From positions 1 through 14,504 of the forward strand of contig DASZMJ010000349.1 of the NCBI GenBank assembly GCA_035551935.1: a stretch of DNA of 14,504 bases, in the 5' to 3' direction. The notes under the pieces are model-generated. The model was not told the origin of the DNA. It saw nothing but the letters and a program-made list of their open reading frames with translations, and ran no database searches. The position numbers and the translations under genes are program-made. Positions 13,207 to 14,504 of the stretch are shown one piece after another (position 1 is the stretch's first letter; each line of letters starts with the position of its first letter). Source of the stretch: DASZMJ01 sp035551935 (GTDB lineage Bacteria; Planctomycetota; Planctomycetia; Isosphaerales; Isosphaeraceae).

Positions 13207-14504
13207 GTGATCTCGAAGTTCTTCATCGACCGGCCGATCTTCGCGTCGGTGCTTTCGATCGTTATCACGCTGGCCGGCGGCATCGCGCTGGTCAACCTGC
13301 CGATCGCGCAGTACCCGCCGATCGCGCCGCCGACGGTCAGCGTGATGTGCACCTACCCCGGCGCCAGCGCCCAGGACGTGGCGATGGCCGTCGCGGCGCC
13401 GATCGAGCAGCAGGTCAACGGCGTCGAGGGCATGATGTACATGTCCTCGGCCTGCACCAACGACGGCTCGTACAGCCTGAGCGTCACCTTCGAGCACGGC
13501 GTCGACCTGAACATGGCGCAGGTCCTGGTGCAGAACCGCGTCAGCCTCGCCGTGCCGATGCTGCCCGACGTCATCAAGGCCACCGGCGTCACCACCCGCA
13601 AGCGGTCGCCCGACATCCTGATGGTCGTGGCGATCAACTCGCCGGGCGGCATGCACGGCCAGCTCTACCTGAGCAACTACGCCCTCCTGCACGTCCGCGA
13701 CGAGCTGCTGCGGCTGCCCGGCGTCAGCGACGTCTTCATGCTCGGCCAGCGCGACTACAGCATGCGGGTCTGGGTCGACCCGGAGAAGCTCGCCGAGCGT
13801 CGGATCACCGCCGGCGACGTCGTCGCGGCGCTGCGCGAGCAGAACCAGCAGGTCGCCACCGGCCAGGTCGGCCAGCCGCCGACGCCCGACGGGCAGCCGA
13901 TCCAGGTGACGCTCAGCACGCTCGGCCGCCTCGAGGAGGTCGAGCAGTTCCAGGACGTCGTCGTCAAGGCCGGGCCTCAGGGTCAGCTCGTCCGGCTCAA
14001 GGACGTCGCCAAGGTCGAGCTGGGCGCCAAGAGCGAGGACATCAGCACCAAGGTCAACGGCAAGCCCTCGGCCAGCCTGGCCATCTTCCAGCTCCCCGAC
14101 GCCAACGCGCTGGACACCGCCGACGTCATCAAGGCCAAGATGAAGGCGCTCAAGGCCGAGTTCCCCGAGGGGGTCGACTACGAGATCCGCTACGACACCA
14201 CGCCGTTCATCAACGAGTCGATCGGCGAGGTGTACAAGACCCTCGTCGAGGCGATCGCGCTGGTGGCGGTCGTCGTGCTGTTGTTCCTCCAGAACTGGCG
14301 GTCGGCGCTCATCCCGCTGGTGGCCGTGCCCGTCGCCATCATCGGCACGTTCGCCGTCATGATCGCCTTCGGGTTCAGCCTGAATAACCTGACGTTGTTC
14401 GGGCTGGTGCTGGCGATCGGCATCGTCGTCGACGACGCGATCGTGGTGGTCGAGGCGGTCGAGCACCACATCGAGCACGGCCTGGCGCCGCGGGAGGCGA
14501 CGGT
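13207..14504 (+). CDS. HAE1-type RND efflux pump, inner-membrane subunit (N-terminal part)
   Basis: The gene runs off the right edge after 432 full codons, so about 40% of an AcrB-size protein is present. The N-terminus ISKFFIDRPIFASVLSIVITLAGGIALVNLPIAQYPPIAPP is diagnostic for the HAE1 group; the first membrane helix spans about 10-29. A periplasmic porter part follows (about 30-340; YPGASAQDVAMAVAAPIEQQVNGVEGMMYMSS). Helices two to four begin near 343, and helix four carries the proton-relay aspartates D409 and D410 in GIVVDDAIVVVE, equivalent to D407/D408 of AcrB. The pump exports drugs or other small amphiphiles by proton antiport, together with the adaptor encoded just upstream. The start is GTG at 13207, where similarity begins; a G-rich run (about 13191-13197) serves as a weak ribosome-binding site. 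The substrate cannot be predicted, and no outer-membrane factor is visible. Confidence 0.94.
   Translation, partial: MISKFFIDRPIFASVLSIVITLAGGIALVNLPIAQYPPIAPPTVSVMCTYPGASAQDVAMAVAAPIEQQVNGVEGMMYMSSACTNDGSYSLSVTFEHGVDLNMAQVLVQNRVSLAVPMLPDVIKATGVTTRKRSPDILMVVAINSPGGMHGQLYLSNYALLHVRDELLRLPGVSDVFMLGQRDYSMRVWVDPEKLAERRITAGDVVAALREQNQQVATGQVGQPPTPDGQPIQVTLSTLGRLEEVEQFQDVVVKAGPQGQLVRLKDVAKVELGAKSEDISTKVNGKPSASLAIFQLPDANALDTADVIKAKMKALKAEFPEGVDYEIRYDTTPFINESIGEVYKTLVEAIALVAVVVLLFLQNWRSALIPLVAVPVAIIGTFAVMIAFGFSLNNLTLFGLVLAIGIVVDDAIVVVEAVEHHIEHGLAPREAT

Noticed and set aside
10879..14478. Minus-strand open frame of 1199 codons opposite TetR, adaptor and pump genes
   Set aside because: All three plus-strand proteins are unmistakable. 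The antisense frame is open only because high third-position GC removes stop codons.
1..14504. CRISPR arrays, tRNA/rRNA genes, transposases, prophage or defence genes
   Set aside because: No regularly spaced repeats with unique spacers, no cloverleaf or rRNA-like stretch, and no protein of these kinds was found in any convincing frame.

Overview
The window is GC-rich (roughly 70% by eye) chromosomal DNA from a bacterium, most likely a member of the Planctomycetota and plausibly of the Isosphaeraceae group. That placement is an inference. It rests on a protein of the abundant planctomycete 'STGPRTPEGKA' type, a DUF5678-type small protein, a long secreted GH2 enzyme, and several kinds of palindromic intergenic repeat typical of such genomes. 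No rRNA, tRNA, CRISPR array, transposase, phage gene or replication origin was found.

Layout from left to right. Positions 1-339 (-) hold the start of an uncharacterised 'STGPRTPEGKA' protein that runs off the left edge. Positions 340-840 are non-coding, with two perfect or near-perfect palindromes and a nested, inverted cluster of three 30-bp REP-like units. Positions 841-2070 (-) encode a long PlsC-type acyltransferase, divergent from a 74-aa conserved-looking protein (2369-2593, +). That gene converges on a YflT/DUF2382 stress-type protein (2613-3575, -). Positions 3831-7109 (+) encode a 1092-aa secreted family 2 glycoside hydrolase. A 91-bp inverted-repeat element (7117-7207) separates it from an RMD1/YagE-like membrane-anchored protein (7218-8300, +). 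A second long inverted repeat (8343-8410) lies in the convergent gap before a two-gene minus-strand operon: a zinc-ribbon multi-pass membrane protein (9479-10270) overlapping by 8 nt a zinc-ribbon site-2-type M50 metalloprotease (8458-9486). Further right is a minus-strand DUF5678-like small gene (10485-10781) with an ATGA-coupled 44-aa ORF (10354-10488) that looks like the remnant of a longer partner gene.

The right end is a classic regulated efflux locus on the + strand: a TetR-family regulator (11044-11739), a lipoprotein RND adaptor (11815-13104) and the first 432 codons of an HAE1-type RND pump (13207 to the window edge). A perfect 9-bp-arm palindrome sits at the predicted start point of the promoter ahead of the TetR gene, which fits autoregulation of the locus. 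An outer-membrane factor is not in the window.

How the genes work together: only the efflux cluster and the M50/zinc-ribbon pair form clear functional units. The other genes look like independently transcribed chromosomal genes separated by repeats. I see no convincing wholly new multi-gene system. The least conventional items are the M50/zinc-ribbon pair, the truncated DUF5678 partner, and the three unrelated palindromic repeats in the gaps.
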